A stretch of 64,000 nt of DNA from Pseudoxanthomonas kaohsiungensis (lineage in GTDB: Bacteria; Pseudomonadota; Gammaproteobacteria; Xanthomonadales; Xanthomonadaceae): contig NZ_PDWO01000004.1 of the NCBI RefSeq assembly GCF_010211765.1, forward strand, positions 186,001-250,000, read 5' to 3'. Shown piece after piece: positions 40,461 to 50,000 of this stretch. A program made the translations under genes and the position numbers. The notes below the pieces were generated by a model. The model was not told the DNA's origin. It searched no databases and was given only the letters and a program-made list of their open reading frames with translations. Every line of letters starts with the position of its first letter. Positions within the stretch are counted from its first letter, which is position 1.

Positions 40461-40568
40461 GGCGGACGGCTTGCCCGTTGCGCGGAACCGTCGGCGCCAT
40501 GGATGGCGCCGTCGAGCCTCCATGGATGGATTCACGGCGTGTTCCGCGCAATGGGCAAGCTGTCCGCC
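40461..40568 (+). repeat. Palindromic GGA-hairpin element P2
   Basis: Outer arms of 28 nt (40461–40488 and 40541–40568; 26/28 complementary) enclose CGGCGCC-ATGGAT-GGCGCCG (40492–40511) and a smaller TCCATGGATGGA (40519–40530). The arms are unrelated in sequence to those of P1, P3 and P4, but the ATGGAT hexaloop is the same. Divergent from P1 with 65 nt between. A T-rich stretch (TTGTTGCTTTCTGATC) follows before pmbA. Confidence 0.75.
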
Positions 40569-40638
40569 CACATCGCATCGATCCGGCGCGGCGCTTGTTG
40601 CTTTCTGATCAAAGACCGAATCTTCCGAGGTGGAACAC

Positions 40639-41994
40639 GTGAACGACATCGTGCATGACGACGACAGCCATGCCCGGCTGGACCGGCTGGCGGAGATCTC
40701 GCAGCGGCTGCTGGCGCGCGCCCGCGCGCTGGGCGCGAGCCAGGCCGAGGTGAGCTGCAGCGAAGAACACGGGCTCAACGTGTCGGTGCGCATGGGCGAG
40801 GTGGAAACGGTGGAATCCACGCGCGACCGCGGCGTGGCGGTGACCGTGTACTTCGGCCAGCGCAAGGGCAGTGCCAGTACCGCCGACCTGCACGAGTCCA
40901 GCCTGGAAGCCACCGTCGAGCAGGCCTGCGCGATCGCGCGCCACACCGAGGACGATCCGGCCGCCGGCCTGGCCGACGCGGCGCTGATGGCGCGCGAGTT
41001 CCCGGACCTGGAGACCTGGCATCCGTGGCGGCTGGACGCGGACGAGGCGATCGACCTGGCGCTGGCCTGCGAGGCGGCCGGCCGCGAGGCCGACGCGCGC
41101 GTGGAGAACTCCGATGGCGCCTCCTTCGGCAGCGGCGGCAGCCTGTCGGTGTACGCGAACAGCCACGGCTTCGTCGGCCGCGAGCGCGAAACCCAGCATT
41201 CGCTCGGGGTGGCCCTGATCGCCGGCCGCGGCGACGGCATGCAGCGTGATGGCTGGTACAGCATCGGCCTGGCACGCGAGGACCTGGAGGCGCCGGTGGC
41301 CATCGGTCGCCGCGCGGCCGAGCGCGCGGTCGCGCGGCTGCAGCCGCGCAGCGCGCCCACCGGCGAGTTCCCGGTGCTGTTCTCGGCCGAGATCGCACGT
41401 TCCCTGGTCGGCCACCTGCTCAACGCCGTTTCCGGCGGTGCGCTGTACCGCCGCGCCAGCTTCCTGCTCGACAGCGTCGGCACCCGGCTGTTCCCGGAGT
41501 GGTTCGACATCGACGAGCGGCCGCTGCTGCGCCGCGGACTGCGCTCGACCGCGTTCGACGCCGACGGCGTCGCCACCCGCGACAGTGCGCTGGTGGCCGG
41601 GGGCGTGCTCCAGCGCTACGTGCTCGGCGCCTACTCGGCGCGCAAGCTGGGCCTGCAGACCACCGGCAATGCCGGCGGCGTGCACAACCTGCAGGTGGGG
41701 GCCAACGCCGGCACCCAGGACGAGCTGCTGCGCGGCATGGGTCGCGGCCTGCTGGTGACCGAGCTGATGGGGCAGGGCGTCAACGGCGTGACCGGCGACT
41801 ACTCGCGCGGCGCGGCCGGCTTCTGGGTCGAGGACGGCGCGCTGGCGTATCCGGTCGACGAACTGACCATCGCCGGCAACCTGCGCGACATGTTCGCCCG
41901 GATCGAAGCGGTCGGCAGCGAGGTCGACCCACGCTCGCACATCCGCACCGGGCCCATCCTGGTGGGGCGCATGACCGTTGCCGGCGGCGAATGA
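40639..41994 (+). CDS. pmbA: TldE/PmbA metalloprotease subunit
   Basis: A 451-residue partner of TldD without the HExxxH motif, as expected. Conserved segments include GASQAEVSCSEEHGLNVSVRMGEVETVE, DSVGTRLFPEWFDIDERPLL and TGNAGGVHNLQV near the C-terminus. The GTG at 40639 is chosen because GAGG lies 8 nt upstream; a GTG at 40630 overlaps that site. Confidence 0.95.
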   Translation: MNDIVHDDDSHARLDRLAEISQRLLARARALGASQAEVSCSEEHGLNVSVRMGEVETVESTRDRGVAVTVYFGQRKGSASTADLHESSLEATVEQACAIARHTEDDPAAGLADAALMAREFPDLETWHPWRLDADEAIDLALACEAAGREADARVENSDGASFGSGGSLSVYANSHGFVGRERETQHSLGVALIAGRGDGMQRDGWYSIGLAREDLEAPVAIGRRAAERAVARLQPRSAPTGEFPVLFSAEIARSLVGHLLNAVSGGALYRRASFLLDSVGTRLFPEWFDIDERPLLRRGLRSTAFDADGVATRDSALVAGGVLQRYVLGAYSARKLGLQTTGNAGGVHNLQVGANAGTQDELLRGMGRGLLVTELMGQGVNGVTGDYSRGAAGFWVEDGALAYPVDELTIAGNLRDMFARIEAVGSEVDPRSHIRTGPILVGRMTVAGGE

Positions 41995-42075
41995 CGTATG
42001 CTCGGGCGTGAGGCGTCGAGGGAGTCGGCGCCGATTCCGTCACCAAGAGAACGCCACCGCAAAGGGGATCAGGCA

Positions 42076-42486
42076 ATGAGCGAATTCGAGACGTACACCG
42101 CGCCACCGCCGGCGCCGCAGGAAGAATCCAGCCGCGAGGAACGGCAATGGGCGCTGTTCGGCCACCTGTCGGCCTTGACCGGGTTGTTCACCGGCGGCGT
42201 CGGCAACATCGTCGGCCCGCTGGTCATATGGCTGGTTAAGAAGGACTCCATGCCCTTCGCCAGCGACCAGGCCAAGGAAGCGCTGAACTTCAACATCACC
42301 CTGCTGATCGTGGGCGTGATCCTGTTCCTCATCACCCTGGTGACCTTCGGCATCGGCGTGATCGTGACCGCGCCGCTGGGCCTGCTGGTGTTCATCGCCT
42401 GGCTGGTGCTGACGATCATCGCCGCGGTCAAGGCCAACGACGGCATCGCCTACCGGTATCCGTTCGCGCTGAGGCTGGTCAAGTAG
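42076..42486 (+). CDS. DUF4870 family small membrane protein
   Basis: A 136-residue protein. A polar Pro-rich N-terminus (APPPAPQEESSREERQWALFGHLSAL) is followed by three hydrophobic segments (about residues 35–55, 72–96, 98–120). The DUF4870 signature FASDQAKEALNFNITLLI is present. Function unknown. GGATCAGG precedes the ATG. A strong terminator follows. Confidence 0.85.
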   Translation: MSEFETYTAPPPAPQEESSREERQWALFGHLSALTGLFTGGVGNIVGPLVIWLVKKDSMPFASDQAKEALNFNITLLIVGVILFLITLVTFGIGVIVTAPLGLLVFIAWLVLTIIAAVKANDGIAYRYPFALRLVK

Positions 42487-42515
42487 TTCCAGGCGACTGG
42501 CGGCAAGCGATACGC

Positions 42516-42552
42516 GCGGGGCCCGGAGCGATCCGGGCCCCGCTTCGTTCTG
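42516..42552 (+). terminator. Terminator of the DUF4870 gene
   Basis: A 12-bp perfect stem (GCGGGGCCCGGA and its complement) with a GCGA loop, followed by TTCGTTCTGT. It lies before the convergent ispA stop. Confidence 0.75.
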
Positions 42553-42572
42553 TCCGTGGATGTCGCGGCGGA

Positions 42573-43448
42573 TCAGTGCGAGCGGCGGACCGCCAGTTCG
42601 CCCAGCGCGGCCAGCGCGGCGGCGCGCGCGCCGAATGGGGCCAGCGCGTCGCGCATGGACGTGGCCAGTTCCCCGAGCCGGGCGCGCGCGCCGTCCATGC
42701 CCAGCAGCGCCGGATAGGTGGACTTGGCCTGGGCCACGTCCTTGCCGGCGGTCTTGCCCAGCTGTTCGGAGCTGGCTTCGATGTCGAGCAGGTCGTCGCG
42801 GACCTGGAAGGCCAGGCCGAATGCGGCGGCGAACGTGTCCAGGCGGGCGAGGGTGTCTTGATCGGCGTCCGCCGCCAGCGCGCCCATCCGCACCGCGGCG
42901 CGGACCAGCGCGCCGGTCTTGAGCGAGTGCATGCGCTGCAGTTGCGCCAGTGCCTGGGTGTGGCCGGTGGCATCGATGTCCAGCGCCTGGCCGCCGCACA
43001 TGCCGGTCGCGCCGGAAGCGGTGGCCAGCGCGTCGACCCAGTCGATCCTCAGCTGCGCCGGTGCCTCGGCGCGCGCCAGCGCCGAGAACGCCAGGGTCTG
43101 CAGCGCGTCGCCGGCCAGGATCGCGGTGGCCTCGTCGAAGGCCACGTGCACGGTGGGCTGGCCGCGGCGCAGGTCGTCGTCGTCCATCGCCGGCAGGTCG
43201 TCGTGGACCAGCGAATAGGCGTGGACCAGTTCCACTGCCGCCGCCGGCGCGTCGAGCAGCGCTTCGGCGGCGCCCAACGCGGTGCCCGCCGCGTAGACGA
43301 GCAGCGGGCGCATGCGCTTGCCGCCGCCCAGCGTGGCATGGCGCATCGCCGCGTGCAGGCGGCGCGGCTCCAGCGAGGGATCGGGCAGCAAGCGGTCCAG
43401 CGTGGCTTCGGTGCGCGCCGCCCAGCGCGCGAAGGCCTCACTGCCCAT
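42573..43448 (-). CDS. ispA: Farnesyl/geranyl diphosphate synthase
   Basis: A 291-residue trans-prenyltransferase making C10/C15 prenyl diphosphates from IPP and DMAPP. First Asp-rich motif [14 protein letters not shown] (near residue 83), second [23 protein letters not shown] and the product-size region [11 protein letters not shown] fit short-chain synthases. Overlaps xseB by 11 nt, the usual xseB–ispA arrangement. dxs does not follow here. Confidence 0.95.
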   Translation of the reverse strand: MGSEAFARWAARTEATLDRLLPDPSLEPRRLHAAMRHATLGGGKRMRPLLVYAAGTALGAAEALLDAPAAAVELVHAYSLVHDDLPAMDDDDLRRGQPTVHVAFDEATAILAGDALQTLAFSALARAEAPAQLRIDWVDALATASGATGMCGGQALDIDATGHTQALAQLQRMHSLKTGALVRAAVRMGALAADADQDTLARLDTFAAAFGLAFQVRDDLLDIEASSEQLGKTAGKDVAQAKSTYPALLGMDGARARLGELATSMRDALAPFGARAAALAALGELAVRRSH

Positions 43449-43695
43449 CGGGACCGGCGAAGGGCTGGGCGCTGTCGGGCTGTTCGGGGTCGGTGAGCAG
43501 GCGCACGCGCAGTTCGGCCTGTTCCAGCGCGGACTGGCAGCGGCGGTAGAGGCCGACGCCGCGCTCGTAGGCGGCCAGCGAATCCTCCAGGCTCATCTCG
43601 CCCTGTTCCATCTTCTCGACCAGCTGTTCCAGCTCGTCCAGCGAGTGCTCGAACTGGGCGACCGGCGAGGCGTCTTGGGGGGCTTTCTTCGGCAT
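43438..43695 (-). CDS. xseB: Exodeoxyribonuclease VII small subunit
   Basis: An 85-residue helical protein: [40 protein letters not shown], the standard XseB core. It pairs with XseA (not in the window) in exonuclease VII. It overlaps ispA. A CACACT lies 6 nt before the ATG on the coding strand, a weak leaderless-type signal. Confidence 0.95.
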   Translation of the reverse strand: MPKKAPQDASPVAQFEHSLDELEQLVEKMEQGEMSLEDSLAAYERGVGLYRRCQSALEQAELRVRLLTDPEQPDSAQPFAGPDGQ

Positions 43696-43743
43696 GCGCG
43701 AAGTGTGCGCGGTGCGACCGGGAGGGTCAACGCGCGGCGCGGT

Positions 43744-45069
43744 TCACGCCGGCGGTTGCCAGGCCAGGTGCCAGCCGCGGGCATGCAGCCAGCGGGCCAT
43801 GTCGTCGGCCCAGGCGATGTCGCCGGCCGCCAGCAGGCGGCCGTCGGCCGCGGACAGCAGCGGCAGGTGCGCGCGCCGCCACGGGGCCACGCCGCGCTCC
43901 TGCAGCACGTGCTTGAGCAGGTGCGAGTGGCTGCGGCCGGGCAGGACGATGCGCTCGCCGCCGCGCCGGGCATGGACGCGCAGCGGCGCGTCGAAGCCGC
44001 CGGTCGCCGTGCCGTGGTCGTCGCGCAAGAGCAGCCGTCCACCGTCGGGCAGGGCCAGCGGGGTGCGGCCGTCCCACTCGGTCTCCCAGCCTGGCGACAG
44101 CGGGGCGCGGAGGGTGTCGGCATGCAGGAAGTCGCGCCAGCGCAGCACCCGCGCGCCGGCCCAGGCGAAGCGGGCGTCGGCGTCGGCGCGGGCATGCAGC
44201 AGCTCGCCCTCGATCCGCTCCACGCCGTGCGCCGGCAGTGGCGGCAGTTCGAGCGTGCGGATCCAGTGGCGCAGCAGCCGCGCGCGCCGCGCGGCAGGCA
44301 GCGCCATCAGGGCCGGCACGCGCAAGGTGCGCGGGTCGTCGCCGGCATGCATCCGCAACAGCGCCGCGTCCTCGTCGGCCAGCAGCGCGTCGGCCTGGGC
44401 GCACAGCGCCGCGCTGCGCGCCAGCGACGCGGCCGCGTGCGGCCAGCGCTCCTGCAGCAGCGGCAGCACCTGCAGGCGCAGAAAGTTGCGGTCGGCGTCG
44501 GCGACCGCGTTGCTGGGATCGTCGATCCAGGCCAGGCCGTGGTCCTGGGCATAGGCCTGCAGGGCGCCGCGCGGCAGCGCCAGCAGCGGCCGCCAGTGCC
44601 AGCCGGGGCCGAGCTGCCGCAACGGGCGCATCGCGCCCAGGCCCTCGGGCCCGGAGGCGCGCAGGGCGCGCAGCAGGAATGTCTCGGCCTGGTCGTCCCG
44701 GTGATGCGCGGTCGCCAGCACCTCGCCGGGGGCCATGGTCGAGGTCAGCGCGGCGTATCGGGCCTCGCGCGCGGCCGCCTCCGGCCCGCTGCCGCCGTCG
44801 CGTGGTACCGCCACGCGCAGCACCTGCAGCGGCACGCCCAGTGCACCGGCCTGTTGTTCGCAGTGGTTCGCCCAGGCGTCCGCGGCGGCCTGCAAGCCGT
44901 GGTGGACGTGCACCGCGCGCAGGCCGCGCGCGCGCATCGCCGGCTCGGCGGCTAGCCGGTGCAGCAACACGGTCGAGTCGAGGCCGCCGCTGTAGCCGAC
45001 CACCAGCGCGCCGGCCGTTTCCACCGGAAGCGCGGGCAGGGCGAGGGGGCGGGCGTCTGCGGTGTTCAT
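43744..45069 (-). CDS. tilS: tRNA(Ile)-lysidine synthase
   Basis: A 441-residue enzyme converting C34 of tRNA-Ile(CAU) to lysidine. PP-loop SGGLDS at residues 27–32, then VHVHHGLQAAADAWANHC, ATAHHRDDQAETFLLR and, at the C-terminus, the TilS anticodon-binding domains (LRVHARRGGERIVLPGRSHS). Two more in-frame ATGs lie at 45075 and 45102; none has a clear ribosome-binding site, so the start is uncertain by up to 11 codons. Confidence 0.94.
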   Translation of the reverse strand: MNTADARPLALPALPVETAGALVVGYSGGLDSTVLLHRLAAEPAMRARGLRAVHVHHGLQAAADAWANHCEQQAGALGVPLQVLRVAVPRDGGSGPEAAAREARYAALTSTMAPGEVLATAHHRDDQAETFLLRALRASGPEGLGAMRPLRQLGPGWHWRPLLALPRGALQAYAQDHGLAWIDDPSNAVADADRNFLRLQVLPLLQERWPHAAASLARSAALCAQADALLADEDAALLRMHAGDDPRTLRVPALMALPAARRARLLRHWIRTLELPPLPAHGVERIEGELLHARADADARFAWAGARVLRWRDFLHADTLRAPLSPGWETEWDGRTPLALPDGGRLLLRDDHGTATGGFDAPLRVHARRGGERIVLPGRSHSHLLKHVLQERGVAPWRRAHLPLLSAADGRLLAAGDIAWADDMARWLHARGWHLAWQPPA

Positions 45070-45121
45070 CACCATGGAGCCAGGTGCGCAGGGATCGGCC
45101 ATGCGGCCGCCGCCGGCGCGT

Positions 45122-45301
45122 TCAACGCACCTGGCGCCAGATCACCACCAGCGCCGAGATCCAGCACACGGCGACGAACCAGGCCAGCACGTAGTTGGGA
45201 TTGGTCGGACGGTGCCGGAACAGGCGGTTCACGATCACCGCCACCAGCAACGGCACCAGGAACAGCGCCAGCGGCAGGGCCCAGCCGGGCAGTGCGCTCA
45301 T
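45122..45301 (-). CDS. 59-residue two-span membrane protein
   Basis: A frame starting MSALPGWALPLALFLVPLLV and ending VVIWRQVR. Two hydrophobic segments (residues 7–25 and 39–54) flank a basic loop (NRLFRHRPTNPNYV). A strong GGAGG lies 7 nt before the ATG and the gene fits snugly between accA (82 nt) and tilS (53 nt). No family recognised. Too short for many gene callers; the ribosome-binding site and clean membrane topology support it. Confidence 0.7.
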   Translation of the reverse strand: MSALPGWALPLALFLVPLLVAVIVNRLFRHRPTNPNYVLAWFVAVCWISALVVIWRQVR

Positions 45302-45382
45302 GAGCGGTCCTCCGGGTCACGGGCGGGGCGGGACGGCGCGCGGGCGCGGCCCTTGCCGGGCCACGCCACCCCGAACGGCGTA

Positions 45383-46342
45383 CTAGGCCGCCTCGTACGC
45401 GCCATAGCCGTGCAGGCGCGCATAGCGGCGCTGGACGAGCTCGGCGGCCGGGATCTGCGCCAGCGCGTCGAGTTCGTTGAGCAGCACGGCCTTGAGCCGG
45501 CGCGCCATCTGCCGCGGGTTGCGGTGCGCGCCGCCGGTCGGCTCGCGCACGACCTTGTCGACCAGGCCCAGCCCGTGCAGGCGCTTGGCGGTCAGGCCCA
45601 GCTGCTCGGCCGCGTCCTTGGCCTTGCCGGCATCCTTCCACAGGATCGAGGCGCAGCCTTCGGGCGAGATCACCGAATAGGTGCTGTACTCGAGCATCAG
45701 CGTGCAGTCGCCCACGCCAATGGCCAGGGCGCCGCCGGAGCCGCCTTCGCCGATCACGGTGCAGATGATCGGCACCTTCAGCTCGGCCATCTCCAGCAGG
45801 TTGCGGGCGATGGCTTCGGATTGGCCGCGTTCCTCGGCGTCGATGCCCGGCCAGGCGCCGGGGGTGTCGATGAAGGTCAGGATCGGCAGGCGGAAGCGCT
45901 CGGCCAGCTTCATCAGGCGCAGGGCCTTGCGGTAGCCCTCGGGCTTGGGCATGCCGAAGTTGCGGCGGATCTTCTCCTTGGTATCCCGGCCCTTCTGGTG
46001 GCCGATCACCACGACCGGGCGGCCGTCGATGCGGGCCAGGCCCCCGACGATCGCCTTGTCGTCGGCGAAGGCGCGGTCGCCGGCCAGTTCCTGGAACTCG
46101 TCGCAGATCACCCGGACGTAATCCAGGGTGTACGGACGGGCCGGATGGCGGGCGAGCTGGGAGACCTGCCAGGAGGACAGGTCGCGGAAGATCTGGGCGG
46201 TGCGCTTGCGCAGCTTGTCCTGCAGCGCGTGCACTTCGGCGTCCACGTTGACGGCCGGGCCGGTGCTGGCGTTGCGCAGTTCCTGGATCTTGGCTTCCAG
46301 GTCGGCGATGGGCTGCTCGAAATCGAGGTAGTTCGGGTTCAT
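45383..46342 (-). CDS. accA: Acetyl-CoA carboxylase carboxyltransferase alpha subunit
   Basis: A 319-residue subunit that, with AccD, transfers CO2 from biotin to acetyl-CoA in fatty acid synthesis. Starts [20 protein letters not shown]; contains [39 protein letters not shown] and the oxyanion-hole region [16 protein letters not shown]. Length and ends match the family. The next gene downstream is the small membrane protein, then tilS. Confidence 0.97.
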   Translation of the reverse strand: MNPNYLDFEQPIADLEAKIQELRNASTGPAVNVDAEVHALQDKLRKRTAQIFRDLSSWQVSQLARHPARPYTLDYVRVICDEFQELAGDRAFADDKAIVGGLARIDGRPVVVIGHQKGRDTKEKIRRNFGMPKPEGYRKALRLMKLAERFRLPILTFIDTPGAWPGIDAEERGQSEAIARNLLEMAELKVPIICTVIGEGGSGGALAIGVGDCTLMLEYSTYSVISPEGCASILWKDAGKAKDAAEQLGLTAKRLHGLGLVDKVVREPTGGAHRNPRQMARRLKAVLLNELDALAQIPAAELVQRRYARLHGYGAYEAA

Positions 46343-46463
46343 CCGTTGGCCGGCGATGCCGGGGAGTGCAGTGGCCCGGAAGTGTAGCCGAACGCCCCCG
46401 GCGGGACCGGACCGTACGGTATGGAGGAGGGGTCGGTGCGCCGCATCGGGGTTGGCGGCCTGA

Positions 46464-46529
46464 GCCAAGGCAAGGCGAAAGCCGAAGCCAAAGCCGAAGC
46501 GTGGGCCAAGGCCAAAGCCAACGCCGAAG
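46464..46529. repeat. GCC(A/G)AA hexamer-type tract beside P3
   Basis: A stretch of imperfect 6-nt periodicity (GCCAAG, GCGAAA, GCCGAA, GCCAAA, GCCAAC). On the minus strand it lies just 3' of element P3. Comparable GTTGC-rich tracts lie 3' of P1 (40231–40268) and P4 (47020–47055). Confidence 0.5.
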
Positions 46530-46557
46530 ACGGGGCACGGCTCCGGACGGGGCCGCC

Positions 46558-46655
46558 GTCCCATGGGGGCATGGCTTACCCCTCGGGCGGACGTCCTGTC
46601 CGTACGAGGGGCCGTGGCACATCCCTGTGCCACTTGCGCCATGCCCCCATGGGAC
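46558..46655 (-). repeat. Palindromic GGA-hairpin element P3
   Basis: Perfect 18-nt outer arms (GTCCCATGGGGGCATGGC and its complement; 46558–46575, 46638–46655). An inner stem CCCCTCG/CGAGGGG (46579–46585, 46605–46611) encloses hairpin II. Read on the minus strand: GTGGCAC-AGGGAT-GTGCCAC (46614–46633), then CGGAC-AGGAC-GTCCG (46588–46602). CACAGGGATGTG matches the in-vitro CsrA consensus ACARGGAUGU. The 3' flank GGCCCCGTCCGGAG is nearly that of P1. Confidence 0.82.
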
Positions 46656-46740
46656 GACGTCCTCGGGTGTCGGCGGGGTCGTGGCTTCGATCGAAGCGCG
46701 AGAGCTCAGGCAGCGCGTGGGTTGAATGCGCAGCGCTCTC

Positions 46741-46819
46741 GTAGAGCGGGGCTTGCCCCGCTGCTCTCTGATGGGCCGGGACCATGGCGGGGAAAGCAGC
46801 GGGGCAAGCCCCGCTCTAC
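46741..46819. repeat. Inverted pair of GTAGAGC-type REP palindromes
   Basis: GTAGAGCGGGGCTTGCCCCGCTGC at the left and its complement (GCAGCGGGGCAAGCCCCGCTCTAC) at the right. Each is itself a hairpin; together they form a 79-bp nested palindrome. It lies between P3 and P4 in the 737-nt accA–dnaE gap, which holds no supported gene. Confidence 0.88.
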
Positions 46820-46889
46820 GGGAAAGCCATCGCGGGTACGGGAAGCGCGGAAGAACGAAGCATCGACCCTGAAGGGTCGCCGAAGACGT

Positions 46890-46989
46890 GGCAGGCATGG
46901 GGTGTCGCGGCAGTGGGCCATGGATGGCCCACGTCACCGCGTCCGGACAGGACGTCCGGCCGCGGGGACCGCGACACCCCATGCCTGCC
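46890..46989 (+). repeat. Palindromic GGA-hairpin element P4
   Basis: Perfect 21-nt outer arms (46890–46910 and 46969–46989; left arm starts GGCAGGCATGGGGTG). Inside, on the plus strand: GTGGGCC-ATGGAT-GGCCCAC (46913–46932) and CCGGAC-AGGAC-GTCCGG (46943–46959). After the right arm comes GGCTCCCGCCGGAGCC, a short hairpin, then a T-rich GTTGCTGTTGCTGTCTT, which could end a transcript. Divergent from P3. Confidence 0.82.
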
Positions 46990-47079
46990 GCGGCTCCCGC
47001 CGGAGCCGGGGCCCCTGACGCCGTTGCTGTTGCTGTCTTGGCCGAAGCTGTAGCAGGCAGTGCCCGGCGGATCCGTCGC

Positions 47080-50000
47080 TCAGTTCGCCCAGGGACGGCC
47101 GATGGCCACCTTCACCGCGCGCACGCCGGGCTGGGCGCGCAGGGCGTCGAGCAGCGGCGGGGCGATGCGCACCGAGTTGCTGCCGTTGAGGTCGAGCACG
47201 CCGGTCGCGCCGTCTTGGCCGGGCCGGCCCACCTGCAGGTGCAGGCGCAGTGGCGTGGGGCCGGGGCGATGGCGGGCCAGCACCGCGTCCACGCGCTGCC
47301 AGGCGCCCGGGTCGCGCAGGTCCAGGCGCAGCGACAGCCGCTGCGCGTGCTGCGCGCACAACTGTTCGTAGTCCCAGGCCGCCTTCAGGCGCAGGCTCCA
47401 GCCGCCGTTGAACTCGTCCTCGCGCAGGCCGCCCTGCACCACCAGCACGCGGTCGCGCACCAGCAGGCTGGACAGGTCGGCGGCCGCCTCGGCGAACACG
47501 CCGCATTCCAGCCGGCCGCGGCCGTCCTCCAGCTGCACGAATACCTGGCTGTCGCCCTTGCGGCGGATGCCGACCACCAGTCCGGCCACCACCACCTGCA
47601 CTTCCGGCCGCCAGCCGCGCTTCTCGCCTTGCGGCGCGGCGCCCCACAGGCGGTCCAGCTCGCCCAGGTCCGAGCCGACCAGCTGCCGCACTTCCTCGCG
47701 GTAAGGGTCGAACGGGTGCCCGCTGAGGTAGTGGCCGAGCGTGTCGCGCTCGCCGTCCAGCAGCTGCCGCAGCGGCCATTCGTCGGCTTCGGGCAGGTCC
47801 AGTTTCAGCGCCGGGCCGCCGCTGTCGCCGGACGGCATGCCGAACAGCGAGACCTGGCCGGCGGCCGCCTCCTTGGCCATCTGGTCGGTAGCCTTGACCA
47901 CCTCGGGCAGCTGCAGCATCAGCGTGGCGCGGTTGCGGCCCAGCGCATCCAGTGCACCGGCGTTGATCATCGCTTCAAGCGCCCGGCGGTTGAGCTTGGT
48001 CGAGTCCACGCGGCGGCAGAAATCGAGCAGGTCGGCGTAGTCGCCACCCTTGTCGCGCTCGGCCACGATCGCTTCGCACAGGCCGCGGCCCACGCCCTTG
48101 ATCGCGCCCAGCCCATAACGGATGGTGTCGGCGGCCACGGCCTCGAACATGAAAGGCGAATCGTTGACCGTCGGCGGCAGGATGGTCAGGCCCAGCCCGC
48201 GGGCTTCGTTGAGGAAGCCGACCACCTTGTCGGTGTTGTCCATGTCCGAGGACAGCGTGGCGGCCATGAATTCGGCCGGGTAGTGCTTCTTCAGCCACGC
48301 GGTCTGGTAGGCAACCAGCGAGTAGGCGGCGGCGTGCGACTTGTTGAAGCCGTAGCCGGCGAACTTCTCCATCAGGTCGAAGATCTCGTCGGCCTTCTTC
48401 TCGCCGACCCCGCCCCTGGCCGCGCCCTCGCGGAAGATCTCGCGGTGCTTGGCCATTTCCGCCGGCACCTTCTTGCCCATCGCCCGGCGCAGCAGGTCGG
48501 CGCCGCCCAGCGAGTAGCCGCCGACGATCTGCGCCATCTGCATGACCTGCTCCTGGTAGACCATGATGCCGTAGGTCTCCTCGAGCATCGGCTGCGTGCG
48601 CGGGTCCGGATAGGAGAAGTCCTCCTGGCCGTGCTTGCGCGCGACGAACGACGGGATCATCTCCATCGGGCCGGGGCGGTACAGCGCGTTCAGCGCGATC
48701 AGGTCCTCGAAGCGGTCGGGCTTGGCGTCCTTCAGCGCGCGGCGCATGCCGGAGGATTCGAACTGGAACACCGAGCCGGTGTTGCCGTTGGCGAAGATGT
48801 CGCGGTACACGCTGGCGTCGTCCAGCGGCAGCGTGGCGATGTCCAGCGGCGGGATGCCGGCGCGGGCGTGGCGTTCGTTGATCGCCTTCACCGCCCAGTC
48901 GATGATCGTCAGCGTGCGCAGGCCGAGGAAGTCGAACTTGACCAGGCCGATCGCCTCGACGTCGTCCTTGTCGAACTGGGTGACCGGGTTGCGGCCCAGG
49001 CCGTCCTGGTCGTGTTCGGCGAACAGCGGGCAGAAGGTGTGGAGTGGTTCTGGCGCGATCACCACGCCGCCGGCGTGCTTGCCGGCGTTGCGGGTCAGGT
49101 CCTCGAGCTCGCGCGCCAGGTCGATCAGGTCGCGCACGTCCTCCTCGGCGCCGTAGCGCTGGATCAGCTCGGCCGAGGCCATCTCGCTGTCCTTGCCTTC
49201 GCCCATCGCGTCCTTGAGCGTGATGCCCAGGATGTTGGGGATCAGCTTGGCCACGCCGTCGACGAAGCCGTACGGGAAGCCGAGCACGCGGCCGGTGTCG
49301 CGCACCACCGCCTTGGCCGCCATGGTGCCGTAGGTGATGATCTGGCTGACCCGCTCGCGCCCGTACTTGCGCGCGACGTAGTCGATCACCTCGTCGCGCC
49401 GGTCCATGCAGAAGTCGATGTCGAAGTCGGGCATCGACACGCGCTCGGGGTTCAGGAAGCGCTCGAACAGCAGGTTGTACGGGATCGGGTCCAGGTCCGT
49501 GATCTGCAGCGCCCAGGCCACCAGCGAGCCGGCGCCCGAGCCGCGGCCCGGGCCGATCGGGATGCCGTGGTTCTTACCCCACTGGATGAAGTCGGCCACG
49601 ATCAGGAAGTAGCCCGGGAAGCCCATCTTGCAGATGGTGTCCAGCTCGAAGTCCAGGCGCTCGACGTAGTCCTGGCGGGTCTTGCCCTCGGCCAGCGGAT
49701 TCTTCGCCAGCCGCGCCTCCAGGCCGTCGTGGGCCTGCTTGCGGATCCAGCTGTCCAGGGTCTCGTCCGACGGCACCGGGTAGGCCGGCAGCGCGTACTT
49801 GCCCAGGGTCAGTTCCAGGTTGCAGCGCCGCGCCAGCTCGACCGTGTTGGCGATCGCGTCGGGCACGTCGGCGAACAGCGCGGCCATCTCGCCGGCCGAC
49901 TTCAGGTACTGCTCGTCGCTGTAGTCGCGCGGGCGCTTGGGGTCGTCGAGCACCCGGCCGGAAGCGATGCACACGCGCGCCTCGTGCGCGTCGAAGCCGG

